Assembly (NCBI RefSeq): GCF_000730165.1
Contig: NZ_CP022110.1
Coordinates: 248,001 to 312,000 of the forward strand
Source of the DNA: Nitrospirillum viridazoti CBAmc
Lineage (GTDB): Bacteria > Pseudomonadota > Alphaproteobacteria > Azospirillales > Azospirillaceae
Direction: 5' to 3'
DNA length: 64,000 nt
Shown here: positions 38,755 through 46,984 of the stretch, in pieces
Position numbering within the stretch: the stretch's first letter is position 1
Layout of the letters: each line of letters opens with the position of its first letter
Translations under genes and position numbers: made by a program
The notes under the pieces: model-generated
Told to the model about the DNA's origin: nothing
Database searches by the model: none
What the model saw: only the letters and a program-made list of their open reading frames with translations

Positions 38755-38891
38755 CGGCAGCCCTGACCCCTGCCAGCCGCCGCTTGCAGCAGGCGCCCCA
38801 ACGCGCTAGACCCAGGAGGGTCTGCCGGGACGCCCGCGACCTATGGTCCTGCCTCCCACGGCCTACCCCCTTTCCTCAGGCCCGTTCCCCC

Positions 38892-39527
38892 GTGCTGGAC
38901 CTCATCCTCACCACCGCCGTCGCCCTGTTCGTCACCATTGATCCCGTCGGGCTGGGCCCCATGTTCGTGGGCCTGACGGCCGGCATGGATCAGCGCTATC
39001 GCCGGCGCATGGCCATCAAGGGCACGGTCATCGCGGCCCTGATCCTGTTCTTCTTCGCCTTCGCCGGCGACCTGTTGTTGCGGGCGCTGGGTATCGGCTT
39101 CGCCGCCTTCCGCATCGCCGGCGGCGTGCTGCTGATGCTGGTGGCCATCGACATGGTATTCGCCCGCGAAAGCGGCGTGCGCACCGCCACGGCGGACGAG
39201 CGGGAAGAGGCGCGCCACCGCGCCGACATCTCCGTCTTCCCCCTGGCCATCCCGCTGATCAGCGGCCCCGGCACCATGACCACCATCGTGCTGTTCATGG
39301 GCCGCGCGCACGGCGATCTGGCCAAGCAGGCCGTGGTGCTGGGCGTCCTGGCCGGCATCCTGGCCCTGACCCTGTTCGTGCTGATCTTCGCCACCAAGGT
39401 CAGCCGCATCCTGGGCCGCACCGGCATCACCGTGCTGAACCGCGTGCTGGGCATCCTGCTGTCCGCCCTGGCCTGCCAGTTCGTGATCGACGGGATCTTG
39501 GCCAGCGGATTGATTCATCCGAGTTAG
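38892..39527 (+). CDS. MarC family integral membrane protein
   Basis: A membrane protein of about 211 residues with six hydrophobic segments. The family motif is visible at the start (FVTIDPVGLGPMFVGLTAG) and in the middle (FPLAIPLISGPGTMTTIVLFMG). MarC proteins are of uncertain function; the old link to antibiotic resistance was not confirmed. GTG 38892 places the first helix correctly; the frame is open further upstream but that part is Arg/Pro-rich and non-membrane. Confidence 0.88.
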   Translation: MLDLILTTAVALFVTIDPVGLGPMFVGLTAGMDQRYRRRMAIKGTVIAALILFFFAFAGDLLLRALGIGFAAFRIAGGVLLMLVAIDMVFARESGVRTATADEREEARHRADISVFPLAIPLISGPGTMTTIVLFMGRAHGDLAKQAVVLGVLAGILALTLFVLIFATKVSRILGRTGITVLNRVLGILLSALACQFVIDGILASGLIHPS

Positions 39528-39528
39528 C

Positions 39529-39636
39529 TTCAGGCGCCAGCGCCGCCGTCCGGCGGCTCGGCTTCCTCGCATTTCGGTCCGCTGCGCTCCCCAAAATGCT
39601 GCGGCGGCCGCGGTCGCGGCCTTGTCGCTGCGCTCC
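39529..39636 (-). repeat. intergenic repeat copy 8 (inverted orientation)
   Basis: On the minus strand: GGAGCGCAGCGACAAGG, GGCCGCGACCGCGGCC, CATTTTGGGGAGCGCAGCGG, GAGGAAGCCGAG, variable hairpin GCCGCC-GGAC-GGCGGC, GGCGCCTGA. The core reads AGCCGAG instead of AGCCAAG. Confidence 0.88.
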
Positions 39637-39681
39637 GTGGCGCTCCAAGGATATGTTTGGGCGGAGATGGTGCCGCCTGCT

Positions 39682-40122
39682 TCAGCCGCAGCCCCCACCC
39701 GAGCCGCAGCTGGGGCCGTGGCGATGGGGGGCGGTGTCCCGGTTGAGGCCCTGGGCCTCCAGCTCGGACAGATAGCGGGCCCAGCGCTCGTCGTACTCGA
39801 TGCCCAGCTCGTACAGGTATTTCCAGGAGAAGATGCCGGTGTCGTGGCCGTCGTCGAAGATCAGGCGGACGGCGTAATTGCCGATGGGCTCCAGCTCCGC
39901 CACCGCGACGGTGCGCTTGCCCGGCACCGTCTGCTTCTGATCGGGGCTGTGGCCCTGCACCTCGGCCGACGGGCTTTCCACCCGCAGGTACTCGGCCGGC
40001 AGGGTGGCGCGGGCACCGTTGTCGAAGGTGATGACCAGTTCACGCTCCGCCCGCTTGTAGCGGATCTCGGTCGGCCAGTGCTGGGTGCCGTGGGCGTCGG
40101 TGGCGAAGTTTTCCTGGGTCAT
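39682..40122 (-). CDS. DUF971 family protein
   Basis: A protein of 146 residues. It matches the small domain also found at the N-terminus of gamma-butyrobetaine hydroxylase: HWPTEIRYKRAERELVITFDNG, LPAEYLRVESPSAEVQGH, and YAVRLIFDDGHDTGIFSWKYLYELG. The C-terminus ends in a Cys/Gly cluster (CGSGGGCG) that could bind metal. Free-standing DUF971 proteins have been linked to Fe-S biology, but no reaction is assigned. Eleven bp upstream lies the Trm112 gene. Confidence 0.9.
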   Translation of the reverse strand: MTQENFATDAHGTQHWPTEIRYKRAERELVITFDNGARATLPAEYLRVESPSAEVQGHSPDQKQTVPGKRTVAVAELEPIGNYAVRLIFDDGHDTGIFSWKYLYELGIEYDERWARYLSELEAQGLNRDTAPHRHGPSCGSGGGCG

Positions 40123-40133
40123 GACTGTCAGCC

Positions 40134-40319
40134 TCAGTCGTCGAGAGACCGGGCCTCGTCCACCAGCATGATGGGGATGCCGTCGCGGATGGGATAGGCC
40201 AGGCGCGCCTGCTGGCTCACCAGTTCCTGGCGCTGGGCGTCATAGCTGAGCGGCCCCTTGGTCAGGGGGCAGACCAGGATCTCCAGCAGCTTGGGATCGA
40301 CCTTGGCGGTATCGGACAT
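40134..40319 (-). CDS. Trm112 family protein
   Basis: A 61-residue zinc-ribbon-type protein: [17 protein letters not shown] and [18 protein letters not shown]. The bacterial family members (YcaR type) usually keep one or two cysteines, here one. Eukaryotic Trm112 activates methyltransferases; the bacterial role is unclear. Same strand and close to DUF971, LON-domain and thioredoxin genes. Confidence 0.9.
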   Translation of the reverse strand: MSDTAKVDPKLLEILVCPLTKGPLSYDAQRQELVSQQARLAYPIRDGIPIMLVDEARSLDD

Positions 40320-40386
40320 GGCGGCAAAACCTTGCGAAAAAAGGAAGTCATAGCAGCGGTATGAGATTTTGCCTCATCCCGCTATC

Positions 40387-40474
40387 GGATGCGACCGCAT
40401 CCGCCGTAGCGAGCACCCTCTTTTATACAGAAAAGGGGGCGCGGAGCGAGGAAGCCAAGCCGGCGCTTGAGGGG
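40387..40474 (+). repeat. intergenic repeat copy 9 (variant without variable hairpin)
   Basis: GGATGCGACCGCATCC and GAGGAAGCCAAG are present, but the middle stem is replaced by ACCCTCTTTTATACAGAAAA and the variable hairpin is missing: GCCAAGC is followed directly by CGGCGCTTGAGGG. Confidence 0.8.
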
Positions 40475-40508
40475 GCATTTGAGCGGTTACGATCAAATCC
40501 CCGTAGTA

Positions 40509-41177
40509 TCAATGCCGCGCGGCGTCGCCGTCCGCCGATTCATGCACCGCCATTTGCACCAACGCCAGCAGCATCGACGCGCGACCGATGAAATCCGGCG
40601 CCTCCAGCAGGGCCTGCTTCTCGGCCGGTGGGAAAGGGCACAGCATGGCGATGGTGGCGACCAGTTGCTCGTCCGACGCCGTCTCCAGCGCCTGCCAGTT
40701 CACCGTCAGCGACCGCCGGGTGAAATAGGGCTTCAGCGCCGCCATCAGGCCGGCACGGTCGAAACCGCCATCGGCCGGGGCAACGAAGTCGCCGGGGAAG
40801 GGCGACCAGTCGGCCATGACGCGGCGATAGCCCCGCATGGTCGACACCTCTTCCCGGATGCGGAAACGGCAAAGGCCGGACAGGGTGATGAGATAGCGGC
40901 CGTCGTCCGTTTCGGCGAAGGCCGTCAGCCGGCCGCAACAGCCCACGCCGGCCAGTGGCGGATCGATGCTGCTGTCCGTTTCCGTTCCCGGTTCCACCGG
41001 CTGGATCATACCGATCAGCCGGTCACCGGCCAGGCTGTCCTGCACCATGGCCAGGTAGCGCGGCTCGAACACATTGAGCGGCAGGCGGGCCCGGGGCAGC
41101 ACCAGCACCCCCGTCAGGGGAAAGACGGGGATGCTGGCCGGCAGCTGCTCGAAGGTGGGGGCGAAGGGGCTCATCAC
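40509..41177 (-). CDS. LON N-terminal-domain protein (peptidase S16 substrate-binding like)
   Basis: A free-standing LON substrate-binding domain of 222 residues, without the AAA or protease parts: IPVFPLTGVLVLPRARLPLNVFE and YLAMVQDSLAGDRLIGMIQP at the N-terminus, then GCCGRLTAFAETDDGRYLITL. The role is unknown; it is often encoded beside a YbbN-type thioredoxin, as here (22 bp after it). Confidence 0.93.
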   Translation of the reverse strand: MMSPFAPTFEQLPASIPVFPLTGVLVLPRARLPLNVFEPRYLAMVQDSLAGDRLIGMIQPVEPGTETDSSIDPPLAGVGCCGRLTAFAETDDGRYLITLSGLCRFRIREEVSTMRGYRRVMADWSPFPGDFVAPADGGFDRAGLMAALKPYFTRRSLTVNWQALETASDEQLVATIAMLCPFPPAEKQALLEAPDFIGRASMLLALVQMAVHESADGDAARH

Positions 41178-41199
41178 TTCGTTACGACAGCGAAATCAC

Positions 41200-42132
41200 T
41201 TAGGCGAACAGGATGGACGAGAGCTTGCGCCGCCCCGCGATGGCCAGCGGGTGCTTGAAGCCCAAGGCTTCGAAGAACTTCACCAGCTGCTTGCGGGCCG
41301 CCTGCTCATTCCATTCGCGGTCGCGCTTCACGATGTCCAGCAGGTGGTCCACCGCCGCCTCCTGCTGGCCGCCGGCATAAAGGGCCAAGGCCAGGTCATA
41401 GCGGGCCTGGTGGTTGTCGGCATCGGCCGCCACCGCCCGTTCCAGGTCGCCCACGGGGCCCATGTCCGCCGCCTGGCGGGCCAGGTCCATCTGCGTGCGC
41501 AGGGCCACGATCTCCGGCGCCTTGGCCAGGGCCGCCGGCGCCTGGTCCAGCATCTCCTGCGCGGTGTCCGCCTGGTCGGCGGCCAGCAGGCAGCGGATCA
41601 GGCCGGCATAGGCCGCGGCGTTCTCCGGTTCCTCGCCCAGCACCTCGTTATAGAGAGCCGCGGCCGTCTGGGCGTCGCCCGACTCCAGCAGTTGGCCCGC
41701 CTCTTCCAGCACGGCGGCGATGTCGGCAGCGCCGGGCACGCCGCCCGCCGCCTGCACCAGGCGGTCGATGAACTGCTTCACCTGGCTTTCCGGCAGGGCG
41801 CCGGTGAAGCCGTCCACCGGCCGGCCCTGGAAGAAGGCATAGACGGCGGGGATGGACTGGATGCGCAGCTGGCCGGCGATGGCCGGGTTCTGGTCGGTGT
41901 CGATCTTGACCAACTTCACGGCGCCCTTGGCGGCCAGCACGGCCTTTTCGATGATGGGGCCCAGGGTCTTGCAGGGGCCGCACCACGGCGCCCAGAAGTC
42001 CACGATCACCGGCACCTCGCGTGAGGCTTCGATGACGTCGGCCATGAAGGTGCGGTCGCTGCCGTCCTTGATCAGGTCGGACTTGTCCACCGGGGCGTTG
42101 CCACCGGGGGCGGCGTTGGTCGGAAACTGCAT
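41200..42132 (-). CDS. thioredoxin-TPR chaperone (YbbN/CnoX-like)
   Basis: A protein of 310 residues. Thioredoxin domain with active site WAPWCGPCK near residue 54, followed by TPR-like helices (residues ~140-300; GAADIAAVLEEAGQLLESGD, YAGLIRCLLAADQADTAQ). This architecture matches CnoX/YbbN, a holdase that hands substrates to GroEL or DnaK. Unlike E. coli CnoX, which has SxxC, the CxxC is intact, so it may be redox-active. ATG 42132 begins MQFPTNAAPGG. Confidence 0.9.
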   Translation of the reverse strand: MQFPTNAAPGGNAPVDKSDLIKDGSDRTFMADVIEASREVPVIVDFWAPWCGPCKTLGPIIEKAVLAAKGAVKLVKIDTDQNPAIAGQLRIQSIPAVYAFFQGRPVDGFTGALPESQVKQFIDRLVQAAGGVPGAADIAAVLEEAGQLLESGDAQTAAALYNEVLGEEPENAAAYAGLIRCLLAADQADTAQEMLDQAPAALAKAPEIVALRTQMDLARQAADMGPVGDLERAVAADADNHQARYDLALALYAGGQQEAAVDHLLDIVKRDREWNEQAARKQLVKFFEALGFKHPLAIAGRRKLSSILFA

Positions 42133-42440
42133 GGCCTCGTATCCCTTCTCAGCCGCAGGAGCCGCCGCCCACGAACTGCCGCCCACCTGGGCACGGCATG
42201 GGGGCCCCTGCGCATAGGTCCCTGAAATGAGTCCGCCGGGCCGCCGCCGCAAGGGGCACGCGTGCCCCACGCGCCGTCGGGGCGGGTGACCGGTCCCTTA
42301 TAGCTGCCCCTGCGCGGGGAAAAAAGGCGCCCGATTTTTCCTGAAAAAAGCGCTTGCATTCGATCGGCACCTGCATATTATCCGCGCTCACCGCCGGGGG
42401 GCACTGATCGCAAGGTCGGTGCCGAACGTCGGGATGGAGT
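42133..42440. other. intergenic region holding the tRNA-Gly promoter
   Basis: About 300 bases between the thioredoxin gene (minus) and tRNA-Gly (plus). It contains the promoter at 42354-42381. Nothing else is seen. Confidence 0.6.
42354..42381 (+). promoter_or_regulatory. sigma-70-type promoter for the tRNA-Gly pair
   Basis: TTGCAT (-35) and TATTAT (-10) with 16-bp spacing, about 60 bp upstream of the first tRNA. Confidence 0.75.
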
Positions 42441-42515
42441 GCGGGCGTAGCTCAGGGGTAGAGCACAACCTTGCCAAGGTTGGGGTCGAGGGTTCGAATC
42501 CCTTCGCCCGCTCCA
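42441..42515 (+). tRNA. tRNA-Gly (anticodon GCC), copy 1
   Basis: Acceptor GCGGGCG pairs with CGCCCGC, then TCCA encoded. The D-arm is GCTC..GAGC, anticodon stem CAACC/GGTTG with loop TTGCCAA gives GCC, and the T-arm contains GGTTCGAATCC. 75 nt, complete. Confidence 0.97.
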
Positions 42516-42542
42516 GTCTTCCTCAGGGAAGAGCAAGCGAGA

Positions 42543-42578
42543 AAAGGCCGGGCCGGCTGGTTCGGCCTTTCGCTTTTA
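42543..42578 (+). terminator. hairpin between the two tRNA-Gly genes
   Basis: AAAGGCCG and CGGCCTTT form an 8-bp stem followed by CGCTTTT. It may act as a terminator or processing site between the tRNAs. Confidence 0.6.
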
Positions 42579-42614
42579 GGTGAGCCTTCCCTGTGAAGGC
42601 GGAGAGTTGGGTAT

Positions 42615-42689
42615 GCGGGCGTAGCTCAGGGGTAGAGCACAACCTTGCCAAGGTTGGGGTCGAGGGTTCGAATCCCTTCGCCCGCTCCA
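42615..42689 (+). tRNA. tRNA-Gly (anticodon GCC), copy 2
   Basis: Identical in sequence to copy 1, including the encoded CCA and the first few bases after it. Spacing of 99 bp between genes; a tandem duplication. Confidence 0.97.
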
Positions 42690-42725
42690 GTCTCTCCAGA
42701 ACACGGCAGAGAACGCAAAAGCATC

Positions 42726-42756
42726 AAAGGCGCCCACCCGGGCGCCTTTTGCGTTT
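42726..42756 (+). terminator. intrinsic terminator after tRNA-Gly copy 2
   Basis: AAAGGCGCC(C) and (G)GGCGCCTTTT form a strong stem followed by GCGTTT. It closes the tRNA transcript. Confidence 0.85.
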
Positions 42757-42799
42757 CCGGCCTCGACTCCCCCCTGCATTCCAGCGAGACGGGGGCACC

Positions 42800-44188
42800 A
42801 TGCTAAGCCCTAGACATCCGCCATCTGACGTGCCGGCGCCGGTGAAAGCCGCTGGCAGGCGGCGCCCTCTCCTGCTTTCCTGTTGCCTGGGTGTTCGCGG
42901 GGGCTTGGGGGCAATGGTGGCGTGGGGGCGGTCACGGGTGGGATGGGCAATGGGCGGCAGGTCGCTGGGCCCGCAGTTCAATTGGCTGTGGACGGCCTAC
43001 GCCGTCAGCGTCGCGGGCACATGGCTGGCCTGGGGCGGGTTTCCCCTGATCGCGGTCACGGTGTTGCACTGCGGCCCCACCGCCGTGTCCCTGATGATGG
43101 CGGGGGGCCTGGCGGCGGGGGCGGCCGCCGCCATTCCCATGGGCCCCTGGGCCGAGTTCCGGGCCAAGCGGGGCGTGTTGATTACCATGGACCTGGTCCG
43201 CTTCGCCGCCATCATCACCGTTCCCATCGCCTATCCGCTAGGCTGGCTGAGTTATGCCCAGTTGCTGGTCGTCTCCATCATCGTTGCCACCGCCAATATC
43301 ACCTTCACGGCGGCCAGCGGCGCCTACATCAAGGCGCTGGTTCCCCGGGAGGACCTGATCACCGCCAACGCCGTGCTGGAATCCACCAGCTGGGTGGCGA
43401 CCATCGCCGGGCCGCCCCTGGGCGGGATGGCCATCGGGCTGATGGGTCCCGTGGCGACCGTCCTGGTCGACGCCGTCAGCTATCTGCTCTCGGCCCTGGG
43501 CATCGGCATGATCAAGGGACGGGAGCGGCCGCCGACGCGGCCCGCCGGCCCCAGCCGGCGGCTGGCCGAATTGCTGGACGGCTGGCGTTTCATCCTGGCG
43601 CACCCGACGCTGCGGCGGCTGTTCCTCAACACCGTGCTGGTGAACGCCATGATCATGGTCAGCGCACCGCTGATGGCCTTTCTGATGCTAGGGCCGCTGG
43701 CCTACACGCCCTGGCAGTACGGCCTGGCCTTCGGCCTGCCCTGCGTCGGCGGCCTGATCGGGTCGCGCCTGGCGCGCCCGCTGGCGGCGCGCCTGGGCCA
43801 GCGCACCACCATCCTGGTGACGGGAACCCTGCGGGCCGGTTGGTCGCTGGGCCTGGCCTTCATCGGCCCCGGCACCCCCGGCCTGGTCCTGGTCATCGCC
43901 GTGCAGTTCGGGCTGGTGCTGTGCTGCGGCGCCTTCAACCCGGTCATGGCCTCGTTCCGCCTGGAACAGCTGGCCGCCGACCGCGTCGCCCGCACCCTGT
44001 CCGCCTGGTCGGTCACCAACAGCCTGACCACGGCGGCGCTGATCGCCTTGTGGGGCCTGCTGGCCGACATGACCAGCCCCCGCATCGCCATCGCCATCGC
44101 CGGCATCCTCATGCTGGCGACGCCCGTCCTGCTGCCCTGGCGCCAGATGCGGCCGGCCGCCAGCCTGGCCCCGGGCCTGCCATCCTGA
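42800..44188 (+). CDS. MFS transporter (MFS_3/EntS-like)
   Basis: A major facilitator of about 462 residues with 10-12 hydrophobic segments. The N-terminal membrane part begins with LGPQFNWLWTAYAVSVAGTW, the family's usual first helix. FRAKRGVLITMDLVRF fits the cytoplasmic loop 2-3 motif, and NITFTAASGAYIKALVPREDL is typical of MFS_3 exporters. ATG 42800 has GAGACGGGGGC upstream, but the first 50 residues look non-membrane; ATG 42950 would start just before helix 1. Substrate unknown. Convergent with the LysR gene 19 bp away. Confidence 0.85.
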   Translation: MLSPRHPPSDVPAPVKAAGRRRPLLLSCCLGVRGGLGAMVAWGRSRVGWAMGGRSLGPQFNWLWTAYAVSVAGTWLAWGGFPLIAVTVLHCGPTAVSLMMAGGLAAGAAAAIPMGPWAEFRAKRGVLITMDLVRFAAIITVPIAYPLGWLSYAQLLVVSIIVATANITFTAASGAYIKALVPREDLITANAVLESTSWVATIAGPPLGGMAIGLMGPVATVLVDAVSYLLSALGIGMIKGRERPPTRPAGPSRRLAELLDGWRFILAHPTLRRLFLNTVLVNAMIMVSAPLMAFLMLGPLAYTPWQYGLAFGLPCVGGLIGSRLARPLAARLGQRTTILVTGTLRAGWSLGLAFIGPGTPGLVLVIAVQFGLVLCCGAFNPVMASFRLEQLAADRVARTLSAWSVTNSLTTAALIALWGLLADMTSPRIAIAIAGILMLATPVLLPWRQMRPAASLAPGLPS

Positions 44189-44207
44189 CCCGTGGCGGGG
44201 ACGGCGG

Positions 44208-45107
44208 TCAGCCTTCCGCCGGCAGCCCCAGTTCATCCCGGATGGTGTCCAGCAGGATGCCGGCCAGACGGGCGGCGGCGGGGGACGGATCCGCCTCCGC
44301 CCGGTGGAGGGCCAGGGGAACGCGCGGCAGGGGCGGCAAGCCGGTGGCGGCGGGGTCCAGCACGGACAAGGTGCGGGGCATGGTGACGGTGGTACGCACC
44401 GTCAGGCCCAGCCCCCCCTCCGCCGCCGCCCACAGCCCGGACAGGCTGGGGCTGGTGAAGGCCAGGCGCCAAGGCAGGCCGGCACCATCCAGCGCCGCCA
44501 CCGCGGCGGAGCGGAAAGCGCAAGGAGCCGGCAGCACGGCCAGCGGCAGGGGCTCCCCCTCCAAGGCAACCATGCCGGGCCAATCAGGCCGCCCGATCCA
44601 GGCAATGGGCAGTTCGGCCACCTGCCGGGCATAGGGCGTGCCCCGGCCGTCACCCCAGATGAGGGCCAGGTCCAGTTCGCCCTTCACCGTTTTTTCCGTC
44701 AGGGGCGTGCTGCGGTCCACCTGCACCTCCACCCGCACCTTGGGATGGGCCCGGTTGAAACGGTTCAGCACGCCGGGCAGCCAGGTTTCGGCGAAGTCCT
44801 GGGGAAGGCCCAGGCGCACCCAGCCCGCGACCTCCGCCCCCCGGATGCCGTCCACCGCCTCGTCGTTCAAGTCCAGAAGGCGCTTGGCGTAGCTCAGCAG
44901 ACTTTCGCCGGCGGGGGTCAGGGCCAGGCCGCGCCCGGATTTCTGAACCAGGGGCCGGCCGATCTGATCCTCCAGCCTGCGCAACTGGGTGCTGATCGCG
45001 GACTGCGACCGGCCCAGCCGTTCCGCCGCGCGGGCGAAGCTGCCCAGCTCGAAGCCAGTCACGAAAGTCCGCAGGACATCCATGTCGAGGTTGACGCGCG
45101 CCACCAA
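44208..45107 (-). CDS. LysR family transcriptional regulator
   Basis: A LysR protein of 299 residues. N-terminal winged helix DMDVLRTFVTGFELGSFARAAERLGRSQSAIS, then the linker helix and a periplasmic-binding-like effector domain (VRLGLPQDFAETWLPGVLNR). It is divergent from the tautomerase gene, with 149 bp between, an AT-rich stretch of which likely holds its binding site. It is inferred to regulate that gene. Confidence 0.93.
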   Translation of the reverse strand: MVARVNLDMDVLRTFVTGFELGSFARAAERLGRSQSAISTQLRRLEDQIGRPLVQKSGRGLALTPAGESLLSYAKRLLDLNDEAVDGIRGAEVAGWVRLGLPQDFAETWLPGVLNRFNRAHPKVRVEVQVDRSTPLTEKTVKGELDLALIWGDGRGTPYARQVAELPIAWIGRPDWPGMVALEGEPLPLAVLPAPCAFRSAAVAALDGAGLPWRLAFTSPSLSGLWAAAEGGLGLTVRTTVTMPRTLSVLDPAATGLPPLPRVPLALHRAEADPSPAAARLAGILLDTIRDELGLPAEG

Positions 45108-45256
45108 AGCCGGGCTCCGATAGTTCGATTTTATGAATGCATTGTTTAGTAAGTTTCAAATTTTCGGAATTATTGTGCCCCCCTACCTTCAAGGTCGTCA
45201 AGCGGGTCCGCCCGCCCCTTTCGAAGCCCACCCCCTTCGAAGAACGGAGCGCCATC

Positions 45257-45646
45257 ATGCCCCTCGTCCGCATGTCCCTGATCAAGGGCAAGCCGGCCGC
45301 CCACATCCGCGCCATCGCCGACGGCGTCCACCAGGCCTTGGCCGATACCTTCGGCGTGCCGGCCGACGACCGCTTCCAGCTAATCGACCAGCATGAGCGG
45401 GACACCTTCCTCTTTGATGCCGATTACCTGGGTGTGCACCGCACCGACGACCTGGTGATGGTCACCATCCTGGCCAGCAACTGGCGCGACACCGCGCAGA
45501 AGCAGGCCCTGTACCGCGCCATCGCCGAAAATCTGACCCGCGCCCCCGGCCTGCGACCGGAGGATGTGATGGTGGTGCTGGCGCCCAACCAGCGGGACGA
45601 CTGGTCCTTCGGCAACGGCCTCGCCTCTTACGTCAACCCCGCCTAA
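45257..45646 (+). CDS. tautomerase family protein
   Basis: A protein of 129 residues. After removal of the start Met the N-terminal residue is Pro (MPLVRMSLIKGK), the general base of 4-oxalocrotonate tautomerase/MSAD-type enzymes. The middle has QLIDQHERDTFLFDADY, resembling the fused beta-alpha-beta unit of tautomerase homologues of malonate semialdehyde decarboxylase type. Substrate unknown. It shares an operon with the next gene, 15 bp away, and faces the LysR regulator. Confidence 0.9.
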   Translation: MPLVRMSLIKGKPAAHIRAIADGVHQALADTFGVPADDRFQLIDQHERDTFLFDADYLGVHRTDDLVMVTILASNWRDTAQKQALYRAIAENLTRAPGLRPEDVMVVLAPNQRDDWSFGNGLASYVNPA

Positions 45647-45661
45647 CATAGGAGAAGCGCC

Positions 45662-46063
45662 ATGGATTCCCTCGTCCACGATACCTTGGCCCGCGAGGCC
45701 TATGCCCGCAGCCCCCTGGCCAATTCCCCCTTCACCCGCCTGGGGCCGCTGTTCCCGACCCTGTCGTCCACCACCGGCGGCCTAGCCCTGATGGCCTTGC
45801 GCCACGATCCGCACGGGGCGGGCGGGGTGGAAATGGCCGCCTACGCCATCGCGGCCCTGGCCGGCTTGGCTGCCACCCGCCAGCGGCTAAGGGGCGGCGG
45901 CCTGCTGCTGGCTGCCCTGGCCCTGTTGGCGGCGGCGGCCGCAGCACTGGTGGGCATGGCGCTGGACGGCGCCGCCTTCCTGCCAGCGGGCGGCAGCGCC
46001 CTGGCCGCGCTGGCGCTGGGGTCGCTGGCGGCAGGGGCCGGGATGGAGGCTGTTCAGCGCTGA
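45662..46063 (+). CDS. small integral membrane protein, unknown
   Basis: A protein of 133 residues with about three hydrophobic helices in its second half (AAYAIAALAGLAAT, GLLLAALALLAAAAAALVGM, SALAALALGSLAAGAG). It was not recognised. AGGAG precedes ATG 45662. Its last 10 bp overlap the 3' end of the convergent SDR gene. Probably co-transcribed with the tautomerase. Confidence 0.7.
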   Translation: MDSLVHDTLAREAYARSPLANSPFTRLGPLFPTLSSTTGGLALMALRHDPHGAGGVEMAAYAIAALAGLAATRQRLRGGGLLLAALALLAAAAAALVGMALDGAAFLPAGGSALAALALGSLAAGAGMEAVQR

Positions 46064-46872
46064 CCGTGAGCTGCGGCCGAGACCTCCGCCCATTCCTCCC
46101 ACACGGACAGGCGGCGGGCATAGACCTGGCGGATCAGGGGCAACGGCCCCGTGCCCAGCAGCAGGCGCAGGGGCGGGGTCTCGGCATCCACCACCTTCAG
46201 GATGGCATCCGCAGTGGCCTGGGGATTTCCCGACATCTCCGGCTTGAAATTGGCCATGACGGCTGCGCGCACGCCGTCATAGTCGGCCATCGCCGGCGCG
46301 AAGGCGATGGAGGCGCGGAAATCGGTGGCGAAGCTGCCGGGCTCGATGATGGTCACCTTGATGCCAAAGCCCGCGACCTCTCCGGCCAGGGCCTCGCTCA
46401 ATGCCTCCACCGCATGCTTGGTGGCGGTGTAGACGCCGGCGGTGGGGAAGCTGACCACGCCGCCAATGCTGGACACCATCAGGATATGACCATGCCCCTG
46501 GGCCCGCAGCAACGGCACGGCCGCCTGGATGACAGACAGCGTGCCGAAGACGTTGGTGTCGAAATTGGCGCGCGCCGCCTCCGCCGTCATCTCCTCCACA
46601 GCCCCCATGCAGCCATAGCCGGCGTTGCTGAGCACCACGTCCAGCCCGCCGAAATGCGCGTGCGCCCGTGCCACCGCCCGGAACACGCCGTCGCGATCGG
46701 TGACGTCCAAGGCCAGGGGCGCCAGCCGGTCGCCATGCTCGGCGGCCAGGTCGGCCAAGGCGCCGATGTCGCGGGCGGTGGCGGCGACCAGGTCGCCCCG
46801 CCGCAGCGCCGCCTCCGCCCAGATACGGCCGAAGCCGCGGTTGGCGCCGGTGATGAACCATGTCTTCGCCAT
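46054..46872 (-). CDS. short-chain dehydrogenase/reductase
   Basis: A classical SDR of 272 residues. Cofactor motif TGANRGFG near residue 8, NAG in VVLSNAGYG, catalytic serine in VSSIGG and YTATK (Y-x-x-x-K), and PGSFATDF after it. Substrate unknown. It is divergent from the TetR gene, and two palindromes lie between, so it is likely repressed by that regulator. Confidence 0.93.
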   Translation of the reverse strand: MAKTWFITGANRGFGRIWAEAALRRGDLVAATARDIGALADLAAEHGDRLAPLALDVTDRDGVFRAVARAHAHFGGLDVVLSNAGYGCMGAVEEMTAEAARANFDTNVFGTLSVIQAAVPLLRAQGHGHILMVSSIGGVVSFPTAGVYTATKHAVEALSEALAGEVAGFGIKVTIIEPGSFATDFRASIAFAPAMADYDGVRAAVMANFKPEMSGNPQATADAILKVVDAETPPLRLLLGTGPLPLIRQVYARRLSVWEEWAEVSAAAHGQR

Positions 46873-46907
46873 TGTGCCTCTCCAACAAATTTACACCATG
46901 CGCGAAT

Positions 46908-46949
46908 TCGCACTGAGTGCGATATCAAATATCGCACCGGGTGCGATAT
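46908..46949. promoter_or_regulatory. two tandem TetR-type operators
   Basis: O1 is TCGCAC-TGA-GTGCGA (46908-46922); O2 is ATATCGCAC-CGG-GTGCGATAT (46929-46949). They share the half-site TCGCAC, with centres 24 bp apart. Both are perfect palindromes between divergent SDR and TetR genes. Confidence 0.88.
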
Positions 46950-46984
46950 TTCAAGAGCGGGCCATTCATGCGATAAGGGCGCCC

